A DNA stretch of 46,778 nucleotides from an uncultured Roseburia sp. (GCA_900550935.1 URUD01000019.1:1-46778); one strand, 5' to 3'; numbered from the stretch's first letter, positions 7,018 to 15,647 are shown. Notes: a model not told the origin generated them from the sequence alone. A program made the numbers and translations.

Positions 7018-7981
7018 ATATTCCTCTCACTGATACTTCCCCCGATGACACCAGTTTCCGGCTCTCCCATGTGTCCACGATCAACTCGCCACGTCCGGTA
7101 ATGCCCATTGCTTTTCCCTCGTATGGCTCATTGGGGTCTAAAACTCTGACCTTCTGCTGCATATTGACCAATCGGCCGTTGTATTCATTTACCAGCCCGC
7201 TTAAGTCTTCTGTCTTTAAATAGATTGTATAGTAACGCTCAAACTGCTCTAAGATCTCCTCGATCAGTCTGGCACGGTTGATATGCTCCCCACTCTGTAA
7301 ATAAATGGAAGTCGCTACATCCTCGATTTCTTTTGGGAAACTCTCATTGTGGACATTGATGCCAATTCCGACCACAATATGGTTTACATAATCAAACTGT
7401 GCACTCATCTCGGTCAAAATGCCACAAACCTTTTTCCCATCCATCACAATATCATTTGGCCACTTAATCCCAGCCTTGGCACCAGTACATGTGGTGATTG
7501 CACCCGATACTGCCAACGCAGCGACCAGAGTCAGCATGGAGGCGTTATTCGGGTTGATCTCCGGTTTGAGCACCAGTGTCATGTAAATGCCGCTGCCAGC
7601 CGGTCCTTCCCAGCTTCTGCCACGTCTGCCACGTCCGGCATCCTGACGGTCTGCAACCACCAGTGTTCCCGTCCCGTGCCCCTCTTCTGCCAGCTGCTTT
7701 GCTCTGGTATTGGTAGAATCAATAACGTCATAATAAAAGATCTCTTTTCCTGCCCAGGACGTCTTCCGGATGCTCTGCAGTTCACTTTCACTCAGCCGGT
7801 CCGGCACTGACAGGATCTTATATCCCTTATTCTGGATCGCTTCGATCTCATACCCCGCCTCTTTCAGCTGATTGACCGCTTTCCAGATTGCTGTTCTCGA
7901 AACGCCGAAACGCTCACACAATTCCTGTCCTGATATATAGTCATCTGCTTCTTTCAGTGCCGTTAAAACCTTTGTCTTCAT
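7004..7981 (-). CDS. birA: Bifunctional biotin--protein ligase / biotin operon repressor
   Basis: 325 residues, group II BirA. Residues 1-60 are a winged helix (SGQELCERFGVSRTAIWKAV), which allows repression of biotin genes. The catalytic domain has the biotinyl-AMP loop GRGRRGRSWEGPAGSG and the KWPNDI motif, and the C-terminal SH3-like domain has VRVLDPNEPYEGKAMGI. It attaches biotin to carboxylase carrier domains. Start ATG is preceded by GGAGAAACAC. The gene begins 25 bases after argF and overlaps the next gene. Confidence 0.95.
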   Translation of the reverse strand: MKTKVLTALKEADDYISGQELCERFGVSRTAIWKAVNQLKEAGYEIEAIQNKGYKILSVPDRLSESELQSIRKTSWAGKEIFYYDVIDSTNTRAKQLAEEGHGTGTLVVADRQDAGRGRRGRSWEGPAGSGIYMTLVLKPEINPNNASMLTLVAALAVSGAITTCTGAKAGIKWPNDIVMDGKKVCGILTEMSAQFDYVNHIVVGIGINVHNESFPKEIEDVATSIYLQSGEHINRARLIEEILEQFERYYTIYLKTEDLSGLVNEYNGRLVNMQQKVRVLDPNEPYEGKAMGITGRGELIVDTWESRKLVSSGEVSVRGIYGYV

Positions 7982-8006
7982 GTGTTTCTCCTTTGTCCCG
8001 CACAGC

Positions 8007-8996
8007 TTATTCTGAAAGTGTGGCGAGCATAACTGCTTTTATCGTATGCATACGGTTCTCTGCCTCGTCAAATACGACAGACTGTGCGCTCTCAAATACT
8101 TCATTGGTCACTTCCAGCTCACGATAACCAAATTTCTCATAAACTTCCCTGCCGATCTTTGTCTCTAAGTCATGGAATGCCGGCAGACAGTGCATAAAAA
8201 TGGCATCCTTTTTCGCATTTGCCATTGCCTGTGCATTGACCTGATATGGCATCAGATCTTTCAGGCGCTCTTCCCAGATCTCGTCCGGCTCTCCCATGGA
8301 TACCCATACATCGGTGTAAATCACGTCTGCATCTTTGGTTCCCTCTTTTACGTCCTCAGTCAATGTAATGGTTGCCCCGGTCTCTGCTGCAACCTTTTTG
8401 CTGTAATCTACCAGTTTCTGCTCCGGAAAATATTTTGCGGAAGTACATGCCACAAAGTCCATACCAAGTTTGGCGCAGGTTACCATCAGGGAATTTCCCA
8501 TGTTGTAACGGGCATCCCCCATATATACCAGTTTTACACCTTTTAATCTGCCTAAATGCTCCCGGATGGTAAGCATATCCGCGATCATCTGGGTCGGATG
8601 AAACTCGTTGGTCAGTCCGTTCCATACCGGCACATTGGCATATTTTGCAAGTTCTTCCACGATATCCTGTCCGAAGCCACGATACTCAATCCCGTCAAAC
8701 ATTCTGCCTAATACTCTCGCAGTATCCTTGATACTCTCTTTCTTTCCGATCTGGGAACCGGATGGATCAAGATATGTCACATTCATGCCCAGATCATGTG
8801 CAGCAACCTCAAAAGAGCAGCGGGTTCTTGTACTGGTCTTTTCAAAAATAAGTGCAATATTTTTACCGGTCAGTGTATTGTGTGGTACACCTTCTTTTTT
8901 CTTTTTCTTTAACTCTGCGGACAGATCGATCAGATAAGTGATCTCTTCCGGTGTGTAATCCATCAGTTTTAAAAAATTGCGTCCTTTTAAATTCAT
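8007..8996 (-). CDS. argF: Ornithine carbamoyltransferase
   Basis: 329 residues. Transfers the carbamoyl group of carbamoyl phosphate to ornithine, giving citrulline, in arginine synthesis. The carbamoyl-phosphate loop is FEKTSTRTRCSFE, the HPTQ motif is FHPTQMIADML, ornithine contacts are in DVWVSMGEP, and HCLPAFHD holds the catalytic cysteine. A KKKKKEG insertion in the first 40 residues is usual for the family. GGAGGAAACT precedes the ATG. Anabolic (argF) and catabolic (arcB) enzymes cannot be separated by these motifs; with no arcA or arcC next door, argF is more likely. Confidence 0.94.
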   Translation of the reverse strand: MNLKGRNFLKLMDYTPEEITYLIDLSAELKKKKKEGVPHNTLTGKNIALIFEKTSTRTRCSFEVAAHDLGMNVTYLDPSGSQIGKKESIKDTARVLGRMFDGIEYRGFGQDIVEELAKYANVPVWNGLTNEFHPTQMIADMLTIREHLGRLKGVKLVYMGDARYNMGNSLMVTCAKLGMDFVACTSAKYFPEQKLVDYSKKVAAETGATITLTEDVKEGTKDADVIYTDVWVSMGEPDEIWEERLKDLMPYQVNAQAMANAKKDAIFMHCLPAFHDLETKIGREVYEKFGYRELEVTNEVFESAQSVVFDEAENRMHTIKAVMLATLSE

Positions 8997-9060
8997 AGTT
9001 TCCTCCCTGTTCCCGCATCACTTTCCTGCGTCCTGTATTTTGATCTGTTATTTGAAACAA

Positions 9061-9092
9061 GGCTGTTGTAGGAAATCTATCCTGCAACAGCC
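9061..9092 (-). terminator. Terminator after the SPFH gene
   Basis: Arms GGCTGTTG..AGGA and TCCT.GCAACAGCC close a six-base loop. On the minus strand it begins 28 bases after the SPFH stop and is followed by TTGTTT. It also separates that gene from argF. Confidence 0.65.
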
Positions 9093-9119
9093 CCGGCTTT
9101 TTCTCAATACAACCTATGG

Positions 9120-10055
9120 TTATTTCTGATCTGTGGCAACTTCCACAACAGATTTTGCCAGACCGGCGATTCCCTGAATTTCAGATGGAATGATGATCTT
9201 GGTTGCCTTGCCATCTGCAGCCTTTGCAAATGCCTCTAAGCTCTTTAACTGAATGACACCCTGATCCGGTGCTGCTTCTTTTATCATACGAAGACCATCC
9301 GCATTTGCCTGCTGGATCTTAAGGATCGCTTCTGCCTGACCTTCTGCCTCACGAATGGTTGCCTCTTTTTTCGCTTCTGCACGAAGGATTGCAGCCTGCT
9401 TCTCTGCCTCTGCATCCAGAATAGCAGATTCCTTTTTACCTTCTGCAACTAAGACGGTTGACTTCTTCTCACCTTCTGCACGAAGGATTGCTTCACGGCG
9501 TTCACGCTCTGCTTTCATCTGTTTCTCCATCGCATCCTGGATCGCTGCTGGTGGAATGATGTTCTTTAACTCTACACGATTTACTTTTATACCCCATGGA
9601 TCGGTAGCAACATCCAGGGAAGAACGCATCTTGGTGTTGATTGTCTCTCTGGAAGTCAGTGTCTCGTCCAACTCCAGGTCACCGATGATGTTACGAAGTG
9701 TTGTTGCTGTCAGGTTCTCGATCGCCATGATCGGGTTCTCTACACCATAAGTATACAGTTTCGGGTCTGTGATCTGGAAATATACAACTGTATCGATCTG
9801 CATGGTTACGTTATCCTTTGTAATAACCGGCTGTGGTGGAAAATCTACCACCTGCTCTTTTAAGATTACTTTTTTTGCAATACGGTCAATAAACGGTGCC
9901 TTAAAATGAAGACCCACCGTCCATGTATCGAGCCATCCTCCTAATCGCTCTACCACATATGCCTGCGCCTGCGGTACGATCTTAACGCAGGATGCAATAA
10001 TTACCAAGGCTAAGATGATCAATAAAATAACAAGTGAAATAACTACTCCTGGCAT
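9120..10055 (-). CDS. SPFH/band-7 (stomatin-like) membrane protein
   Basis: 311 residues. One N-terminal membrane helix (about residues 4-25) is followed by the SPFH domain (about 28-185) containing AYVVERLGGWLDTW and VDFPPQPVITKDNV. A long Ala/Glu/Lys coiled coil (about 185-260) made of AEGEKK / AEAEKQAAILRAEA-type repeats follows, then a Gly/Ala-poor tail. This is the paraslipin/QmcA type, which forms membrane-associated oligomeric rings linked to membrane microdomains and protease control. No NfeD partner gene is adjacent. ATG at 10055 is chosen because GGAGGGAA precedes it. The gene has its own promoter and terminator, so it is probably monocistronic. Confidence 0.92.
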   Translation of the reverse strand: MPGVVISLVILLIILALVIIASCVKIVPQAQAYVVERLGGWLDTWTVGLHFKAPFIDRIAKKVILKEQVVDFPPQPVITKDNVTMQIDTVVYFQITDPKLYTYGVENPIMAIENLTATTLRNIIGDLELDETLTSRETINTKMRSSLDVATDPWGIKVNRVELKNIIPPAAIQDAMEKQMKAERERREAILRAEGEKKSTVLVAEGKKESAILDAEAEKQAAILRAEAKKEATIREAEGQAEAILKIQQANADGLRMIKEAAPDQGVIQLKSLEAFAKAADGKATKIIIPSEIQGIAGLAKSVVEVATDQK

Positions 10056-10099
10056 ATAAATTCCCTCCATTTATGATATTTAATACGTTATCACTATCC

Positions 10100-10128
10100 A
10101 TATTACTATATTTAATTTTATATTACAA
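10100..10128 (-). promoter_or_regulatory. Predicted sigma-A promoter for the SPFH gene
   Basis: Minus strand TTGTAA, 17 bp, TAATAT, about 45 bases before the start codon. AT-rich surroundings lower specificity. Confidence 0.45.
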
Positions 10129-10140
10129 TGACTGATTAAA

Positions 10141-10168
10141 AAAAGAATGTGCTCTCGCACATTCTTTT
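10141..10168 (-). terminator. Terminator of the SleB-like hydrolase gene
   Basis: Perfect 12-bp stem AAAAGAATGTGC / GCACATTCTTTT with loop TCTC. The TAA stop codon of the hydrolase gene lies inside the stem, and a T run follows on the minus strand. Confidence 0.8.
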
Positions 10169-11507
10169 AGTAAAATACATGATTTCCAATTACAACTCCT
10201 GCAATGCCGGAACTTGCTCTGCGGAAACAGGTTGCTCCGCCTGTATTGTCAGCTCCTGCAAGTGCCTCCTGTGCTGCCTGGATACAACTCCCTTTTGGTC
10301 CGTTTGCAGCAACGCTTGCTACAGCTCCCGTTGCTGCCGGTGTAAACTGTCCTCCATCATAGATGACACCTGACACGCTGCCCGGATAGCGACCGGAACG
10401 TACGCGGTTCATTACAACTGCGCCTACTGCAAGCTGCCCCTCATAGCTCTCATTTCCAGCTTCACACTGGATCAGTGCTGCTAATAAGGTTACTTCATCT
10501 ACCGATGCTGCAACGGATGATTTCTGTACCGTTTCTGTTCCCTGCACCTGTGCAGATTTTGCTTCCTCAGCAGCTTTTTTTGCAAGTGCTGCTTTCTCTT
10601 CTTCGATGGTCACTGCCTCGCCAAGTGCCAGATCCGTACTTACGTATTCTGCACTTACATATGCTGTTCCATCGCCGTATTTTACGGCTACCCACTCATC
10701 TGTGGTCTCTGCATCTGTATCAACCGTAAACGTGGTTCCGGAAGAAACTGCGGTTAAAACCTTGCTGTTCTCATCCGCTTCACTTCTCACACGTAAGCCG
10801 TCTGTCTGTATCTCTGCTTCCGTCTCGACATTCTGGACGGCATAGTCATAAGCATTTTCACCGGTCACACAGTAGTCATCATTTACATATCCTTCTACAT
10901 TTCCAGACTTGATATGAGTCCAGCCATCGCTTTCCTCAACGACTTCTGCTACCGCACCTTTGTATAACTTTCCTACGATCTCTGCATCCGCATCTCCGCT
11001 GGCACGGACATATAAAAACTCGTCTACATCTGCCATCAGGCGGTTTGACCAGACATCCTCTGCTGTATTGTCCGCTGCAGTTTCTGTAGTCTCTGTAGTC
11101 TCTGTATCCTCTGCAGTCTCTATTGTTGTTTCATTTGCTGTCTCGTCTGTAATACTCTGTACTTCGAATGTTTCTTCAGCTGCATCTTCCGGTACTGTCT
11201 CTAAAACAACCGCTTCTGCTGCCTCGTCGTCCCGCATCTTACTATCCTCTGCGGAAGCAACCAGATTGGTCTGTGTCTGCTCAACACTGATCTCTGCCTC
11301 GTCCAGGCTGCTAAGGGCATCTGTCTTTACCTGATTTAATAATACGACAACTCCTGCCGTACCATCAGTTGCCAGCTTGGCATCTGCCTCTGCTGTCTGC
11401 ATAACTTTTTCGCCCATAACTGTATCAGCTGCGTCTGCAGTTGCGCACATCATTACTAAACTTCCTGCAATGATCACTCCGCTGACCGCTCTTTTTTTCA
11501 AACTCAT
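10167..11507 (-). CDS. Secreted cell-wall hydrolase with two SH3 domains (SleB/CwlJ type)
   Basis: 446 residues. A signal peptide (about 1-27, ending ADA) is followed by a long Thr/Glu/Ala low-complexity linker (to about 145). Two bacterial SH3 domains (about 150-215 and 225-290; motifs LYVRASGDADAEIVGKLYKG and DGLRVRSEADENSKVLTAV) come next, then a Lys/Ala-rich spacer. The C-terminal Hydrolase_2 domain (about 330-446) has the conserved acidic residue in CEAGNESYEGQLAVGAVVMN. SleB-type enzymes are lytic transglycosylases of spore cortex, but this domain also occurs in vegetative wall hydrolases; secretion and the SH3 pair suggest the latter. GGAGGTTTTCT precedes the ATG. Upstream are a good promoter and two TTGTAACAA repeats. 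Confidence 0.9.
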   Translation of the reverse strand: MSLKKRAVSGVIIAGSLVMMCATADAADTVMGEKVMQTAEADAKLATDGTAGVVVLLNQVKTDALSSLDEAEISVEQTQTNLVASAEDSKMRDDEAAEAVVLETVPEDAAEETFEVQSITDETANETTIETAEDTETTETTETAADNTAEDVWSNRLMADVDEFLYVRASGDADAEIVGKLYKGAVAEVVEESDGWTHIKSGNVEGYVNDDYCVTGENAYDYAVQNVETEAEIQTDGLRVRSEADENSKVLTAVSSGTTFTVDTDAETTDEWVAVKYGDGTAYVSAEYVSTDLALGEAVTIEEEKAALAKKAAEEAKSAQVQGTETVQKSSVAASVDEVTLLAALIQCEAGNESYEGQLAVGAVVMNRVRSGRYPGSVSGVIYDGGQFTPAATGAVASVAANGPKGSCIQAAQEALAGADNTGGATCFRRASSGIAGVVIGNHVFY

Positions 11508-11575
11508 AGAAAACCTCCATTGGTGTTTACTGTTTTATTAAATAGTATTACACCTTTGTTTCGTTTTATTCATTT

Positions 11576-11604
11576 TTGTTACAATTATTACGGATTTGTT
11601 ACAA
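11576..11604 (-). promoter_or_regulatory. Paired TTGTAACAA palindromes, candidate operator
   Basis: Two copies of the 9-base palindrome TTGTAACAA lie exactly 20 bases apart, about two helix turns, in the leader of the hydrolase gene just downstream of its -10 box. Within it TGTAAC-N5-CGTAAT resembles the WalR box TGTWAH-N5-TGTWAH with one mismatch. WalR controls wall hydrolases in other Firmicutes; its role here is inferred. Confidence 0.4.
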
Positions 11605-11609
11605 CGCGT

Positions 11610-11638
11610 ATCTTAGCATAGGGGCATTTTTTTGTCAA
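11610..11638 (-). promoter_or_regulatory. Sigma-A promoter of the SleB-like hydrolase
   Basis: Minus strand consensus TTGACA, 17 bp, TAAGAT. The leader to the ATG is about 95 bases. Confidence 0.75.
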
Positions 11639-11705
11639 GTTTTTGAAACATTTCTGTCATATTTCCATAAATTTTCGCCCATAAAATTGGTAATTTTTAA
11701 ATGTT

Positions 11706-11984
11706 CTATGGAAAAACTTCACCTAAAACGGCATCCAGCAGCTGCTCCTGTTCTCCCGTAACAGCTGCTGCCACAACCTCCTTTTCCTGAATTTGATCCG
11801 ATATTTTTACAGGCTCATCCGCCTTCGTATTTTTCTGCTGTACCCTTTCTTTCGGCTGGAACAACTCTTTTTCCAGCTTTTTTAGCTTATGTAATGTGAT
11901 GCCGGTGATCATAACGGTCAGAACCGCCAATGCCATACAGGCGATATCTGCATACTGCGCCATCATAAGAATAATCTGTTCCAT
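11706..11984 (-). CDS. Small membrane-anchored protein of unknown function
   Basis: 92 residues. One membrane helix near the N-terminus (ADIACMALAVLTVMITGI) is followed by a charged, Lys/Glu/Gln-rich cytoplasmic tail with heptad-like pattern (KLKKLEKELFQPKE) and a conserved-looking C-terminal patch (EQLLDAVLGEVFP). I chose ATG at 11984 because AGAGG lies eight bases upstream; a longer open frame has no ribosome site. It is divergent from murG, with about 230 bases between. No family is recognised. Confidence 0.6.
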   Translation of the reverse strand: MEQIILMMAQYADIACMALAVLTVMITGITLHKLKKLEKELFQPKERVQQKNTKADEPVKISDQIQEKEVVAAAVTGEQEQLLDAVLGEVFP

Positions 11985-12147
11985 GCACATTACCTCTCTT
12001 TCCAGAGCATTTCTCTCTTTTTCATGGACATGCTCCGTTTTCTTTCTTATTATATTAGTTCCAATGGCAATTGAAAAGAGAACCACTACAGGAATCGGTC
12101 GCAACTTCCGACATATTCCGCCCGCACATAACTTTACAAGTCTTTTC

Positions 12148-12176
12148 TTGACTTTTCGGCATAAGGGTATTATAAA
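12148..12176 (+). promoter_or_regulatory. Sigma-A promoter of murG
   Basis: TTGACT, 17 bp, TATAAA, about 30 bases before the murG start. Confidence 0.75.
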
Positions 12177-12214
12177 TAGGAAAGTATATAAAGTTCCACG
12201 AAAGGAATGAAATT

Positions 12215-13291
12215 ATGAAAAAAATTGTAATGACCGGAGGCGGTACGGCAGGTCATGTAACACCAAACATCGCCCTGATGCCCGCTTTACGAAATGAAGG
12301 TTACGAGATTTCTTATATCGGTTCCTATGAAGGGATCGAGAAACGCCTGATCGAAGAACAGGGAGTTCCTTACTATGGCATTTCTTCCGGAAAACTGAGA
12401 CGTTATTTTGATCCAAAGAATTTTACGGATCCTTTTAAGGTATTAAAAGGATATGCACAGTCCATCAGTATTCTGAAAAAAATAAAACCGGATGTAGTTT
12501 TTTCCAAGGGCGGATTTGTTTCCGTTCCTGTGGTACTTGCTGCAAGACACTGCAAGATCCCTGCCATCATCCACGAGTCTGATCTGACTCCAGGACTTGC
12601 CAACAAATTAGCGATCCCGGGTGCCGTAAAAGTCTGCTGTAACTTCCCGGAGACCTTAAATTATCTCCCGAAAGACAAAGCTGTCTTAACCGGCTCTCCG
12701 ATCCGTCAGGAACTGTTAAAAGGAAATGCCAACCACGCATTTTCCATGTGCCGTTTTTCAGACCGCACCAAACCGGTTATCCTGATCGTCGGCGGAAGTA
12801 CCGGTTCCCGCGCGATCAATACCGCGATCCGTGGTCTGCTGCCGGAGTTGATCAAATCCTACAATGTCATCCACCTCTGCGGGAAGGGAAATCTGGCCGA
12901 AACACTCTACAGCGTTTCCGGCTATGCACAGTTTGAATATGCCAATCAGGAACTGTCTGATCTGTTTGCTCTGGCTGACCTTGTTATTTCCCGTGCTGGC
13001 GCAAATGCTATCTGTGAGCTTTTAGCTCTACGGAAACCGAATATCCTGATCCCGCTTCCGGCAGAAGCCAGCCGTGGCGACCAGATCTTAAATGCAAATT
13101 CGTTCCGCTCACAGGGATTTAGCTATGTATTGGAAGAGGCAAATCTTTCCAACACCGCTCTCCTTGAGGCCGTTGAGCATGTATTTGCGAAAAAAGAGGA
13201 ATATATCCAGGCAATGGAAAACAGTAGCAGCCGCAACTCAATCGACACCATCGTAGGGCTTCTCTTAGAAGTATCAAAAGAAAATTCATAA
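12215..13291 (+). CDS. murG: UDP-GlcNAc--lipid I N-acetylglucosaminyltransferase
   Basis: 358 residues, GT28 family. Adds GlcNAc to lipid I on the inner membrane face to give lipid II for peptidoglycan. The first glycine loop is MTGGGTAGHVTPNIAL, the second is FSKGGFVSVPVVLAA, the acceptor loop is IIHESDLTPGLANK, and the nucleotide-sugar domain has VGGSTGSRAIN and ISRAGANAICELLALRKP. AAAGGA precedes the ATG. It is monocistronic here, with its own promoter and terminator, away from any division-wall cluster, so it may be the sole copy relocated or a second copy. Confidence 0.94.
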   Translation: MKKIVMTGGGTAGHVTPNIALMPALRNEGYEISYIGSYEGIEKRLIEEQGVPYYGISSGKLRRYFDPKNFTDPFKVLKGYAQSISILKKIKPDVVFSKGGFVSVPVVLAARHCKIPAIIHESDLTPGLANKLAIPGAVKVCCNFPETLNYLPKDKAVLTGSPIRQELLKGNANHAFSMCRFSDRTKPVILIVGGSTGSRAINTAIRGLLPELIKSYNVIHLCGKGNLAETLYSVSGYAQFEYANQELSDLFALADLVISRAGANAICELLALRKPNILIPLPAEASRGDQILNANSFRSQGFSYVLEEANLSNTALLEAVEHVFAKKEEYIQAMENSSSRNSIDTIVGLLLEVSKENS

Positions 13292-13301
13292 TGAAATGTA
13301 A

Positions 13302-13341
13302 AAAAATGCAGGAACATCGATTTTAGAGTTCCTGCATTTTT
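13302..13341. terminator. Bidirectional terminator between murG and the HIT gene
   Basis: Perfect 14-bp stem AAAAATGCAGGAAC / GTTCCTGCATTTTT with a 12-base loop. A and T runs on both sides serve the two convergent genes. Confidence 0.85.
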
Positions 13342-13350
13342 ACTGTTTTC

Positions 13351-13773
13351 TTATTTTGTCATTTTCAGTGACTCACAGATCTCTTTCATTTCCTCAGATG
13401 TAAATTCTTCGTGATTCCATTTTAAGATATCATTATTCTTTGCCTCTTTATAGCGCGGGATCAAATGCATATGGAAATGAAATACCGTCTGACCCGCGAT
13501 CTCGTGGTTGTTCTGCACCAGATTAAAACCGTCACATTTTAAAACCTCTGTCATATGGCATGCCAGTTTTTTCGCAAGCTTCATTGCATGTGCTGCTGTT
13601 TCCTCTTCAATATCATAGATATCATGATAATGCTCTTTCGGTAAGATCAGCGCATGTCCTTTCGATGCCGGACTGGCATCTAAGATCACTTTGAACTCCT
13701 CATCCTCATAAATCGTGTTTGACGGAATCTCTCCCGCAATAATTTTGCAAAAAATACAATTTGCGTCTTTCAT
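13351..13773 (-). CDS. HIT-family nucleotide hydrolase
   Basis: 140 residues. It opens with the zinc-type CIFCKIIAGEIPS of bacterial Hint-like HIT proteins. The histidine triad is HFHMHLIPR, with the middle histidine as nucleophile, and SKGHALILPKEHY is the conserved strand before it. It likely cleaves adenosine phosphoramidates or related nucleotides in the cytoplasm. ATG at 13773 follows GAAAGGAAGG; the frame extends further upstream without family similarity. Convergent with murG, divergent from the histidine kinase. Confidence 0.93.
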   Translation of the reverse strand: MKDANCIFCKIIAGEIPSNTIYEDEEFKVILDASPASKGHALILPKEHYHDIYDIEEETAAHAMKLAKKLACHMTEVLKCDGFNLVQNNHEIAGQTVFHFHMHLIPRYKEAKNNDILKWNHEEFTSEEMKEICESLKMTK

Positions 13774-13839
13774 CTGAAATCCTTCCTTTCTGTGGCACAT
13801 GTTTCATTACGCGTGTCGAAATTTGTTGTATTATTATGA

Positions 13840-13868
13840 TTGAACTTTATTACCGACAATGTTAAAAT
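13840..13868 (+). promoter_or_regulatory. Sigma-A promoter of the orphan histidine kinase
   Basis: TTGAAC, 17 bp, TAAAAT, ending 36 bases before the ATG. Confidence 0.6.
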
Positions 13869-13904
13869 ATTGCATATCATTTATTAAGAACAGGGCAGGG
13901 TACT

Positions 13905-14552
13905 ATGTTGACAAACGACGATTACCTTAATATTTTCCATGAAATCAAAAATTCTATTACATTGATCAACAGTTCCTTGCAGCTTGTTGCCAAAAAGCAT
14001 CCGGAAGTACAGGACTTTGACTACTGGAAAGAAAGCATGTCAGAAATCGATTTTCTCAAAAATATGGTAACACAACTTTCTTCTGCCAGACTATGCGGTC
14101 ATCTCAGCCTGATGCAGGTCAATCTTTATGCCTTTATGAATCAGATCAGTGATTCCCTTCGTCTTTTATCCCGAAAGGATTTTAACTGCGAACTGGTTCT
14201 GAACGATTCCCTTCCCTTGATTGAAATTGATCCCCAATTATTAAAACAAGCCATTGTTAATATCGTCAAAAATGCCTGCGAAGCAATGAATGGTAGCGGA
14301 ACTGTGATCATTCATGTTTTTTGTAAAAACTCTCTTTTACATATCGCCATTACCGATCACGGCGGTGGACTGCCCCCCGCCCTTGCCGCCAATATCTTTT
14401 CCCCTTTTATCACATCCAAAACTGGTGGCAGCGGTCTTGGACTTGTCATCACCAAACAGATCATAGAAGCTCACCATGGCTCTATTTCCTGTGATTCACG
14501 TCCCGGTGACGGCTGCACTTTTACCATTATTCTCCCGCTTACGCAAAATTAA
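13905..14552 (+). CDS. Soluble stand-alone sensor histidine kinase
   Basis: 215 residues, little more than the catalytic core. The H-box is FHEIKNSITLI at about residue 11. The ATP-binding domain has N-box NIVKNACEAM, G1 DHGGGLPP, F-box FSPFITSK and G2 GGSGLGLVI, all intact. There is no membrane helix, PAS, GAF or HAMP segment, and no response regulator gene beside it. The architecture resembles the minimal cytosolic core of NtrB or Spo0B/KinB-like kinases and would need a partner for input. GGGCAGGG precedes the ATG. Its end overlaps the convergent flavodoxin gene by 14 bases. Confidence 0.9.
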   Translation: MLTNDDYLNIFHEIKNSITLINSSLQLVAKKHPEVQDFDYWKESMSEIDFLKNMVTQLSSARLCGHLSLMQVNLYAFMNQISDSLRLLSRKDFNCELVLNDSLPLIEIDPQLLKQAIVNIVKNACEAMNGSGTVIIHVFCKNSLLHIAITDHGGGLPPALAANIFSPFITSKTGGSGLGLVITKQIIEAHHGSISCDSRPGDGCTFTIILPLTQN

Positions 14553-15531
14553 ACATGGTATCTAACATACGAAGTATTTTAAAGTTACCCTTTGCTGTCA
14601 TCTCCCCAGTCATAAATGCCCTCTGAAATGTCATTCTGCCTTCTACAATGCTATCCATCACATCTGGCGTCAGTTTTGCATATACATCGATATTTTCTTC
14701 CTGTCCATAATGGATGTCCAACTTTCCGTGATTTACCTCAACAAAAAGCGGTGTTTTTCTTCCTTCCAGCCAGAACTGATATCTCGCCTTAAAATCCTCC
14801 TGTGGTGCAAAATGTTCTTTGAGTACCTCAATATATGCTTCTTCATCCTCTGCTCCGGTCTTTCCTAACATATCCTTAAACATGGATGCCAATTCCTTGA
14901 TATCTTCTTTTTGTTTCTTGACATAGCTGTCATCTGAAACATATTTTGAAAGCTGTTCGCTTTCCTGTGGCGTCAGTTCCATCTGCGGAGTACGCAAGAT
15001 AGACTGTTTTACCGCCTGATTGCTGGTCGGCAGGCTCTTCATTTTCTGCGAAATGGTCCGGTACAGGTTTTCTGCTTTCTTTTCAATCAGCATCGTGTAA
15101 TCCTTGTTCATCTCAAAGCTGACCAGATCATCGACATAGCCGCAGATGCCCGGACACGGAAGTCCCCCAAGGATTTCCCACGCATTGGCAAGTGTAAGTT
15201 CGCCTTCACGCTCTCCGTAGGTTGTAGACATTACAACCGGCTGCATATAAGTTGTTTTTATCTTTTCCTTATCTCCATAAAGCCAGCAGGCATCCAGAAA
15301 CTGCTGCATGTATCCACCAATACCAAGCCACTCCACTGTCGTAGCCAGAATAATGCCATCTGCTTCTTTCATCGTCTGTGGGAGTGTTGCGATCTCATTT
15401 TTATGCTCATAGATATTAATGCGTTCAACATTGACCCTGAGTTCCCTTAAGACCTCTTCCATTTTATTTAATACATATAAGGTCGGATCATCCAGTAATC
15501 CTCTTCCTCCGTAGTATATGCTTACGTTCAT
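14539..15531 (-). CDS. Flavodoxin-like protein with C-terminal SCP2-like domain
   Basis: 330 residues. Residues 1-170 look like a NAD(P)H-dependent FMN reductase/flavodoxin fold: MNVSIYYGGRG, then ADGIILATTVEWLGIGGYMQ (FMN loop) and VVMSTTYGEREGE. The middle is helical and charged. Residues about 250-330 resemble an SCP2 sterol-carrier/lipid-binding domain (LFVEVNHGKLDIHYGQEENI, then MTFQRAFMTGEMTAKGNFK). This pairs a flavin redox unit with a hydrophobic-ligand carrier; substrate unknown. GGAGGAAGAAATA precedes the ATG. It is cytosolic and monocistronic by context. Confidence 0.8.
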   Translation of the reverse strand: MNVSIYYGGRGLLDDPTLYVLNKMEEVLRELRVNVERINIYEHKNEIATLPQTMKEADGIILATTVEWLGIGGYMQQFLDACWLYGDKEKIKTTYMQPVVMSTTYGEREGELTLANAWEILGGLPCPGICGYVDDLVSFEMNKDYTMLIEKKAENLYRTISQKMKSLPTSNQAVKQSILRTPQMELTPQESEQLSKYVSDDSYVKKQKEDIKELASMFKDMLGKTGAEDEEAYIEVLKEHFAPQEDFKARYQFWLEGRKTPLFVEVNHGKLDIHYGQEENIDVYAKLTPDVMDSIVEGRMTFQRAFMTGEMTAKGNFKILRMLDTMFNFA

Positions 15532-15618
15532 TTATTTCTTCCTCCATGCCCATGCGAAAGACTCTCGGATCCGGTTCCTTTTTCGCACATTGCAATTCTC
15601 TTATTTTCGTATGAATTC

Positions 15619-15647
15619 AGTATATAAATTTTTCTATCTAAAATCAA
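15619..15647 (-). promoter_or_regulatory. Predicted promoter of the flavodoxin-SCP2 gene
   Basis: Minus strand TTGATT, 17 bp, TATACT, overlapping the last codons of the rhomboid gene. The leader is about 80 bases. Confidence 0.5.

Noticed and set aside
8997..9060. Leader element (riboswitch or T-box) before argF
   Set aside because: Only about 64 bases, with no specifier stem or T-box sequence; a possible promoter there is poor.
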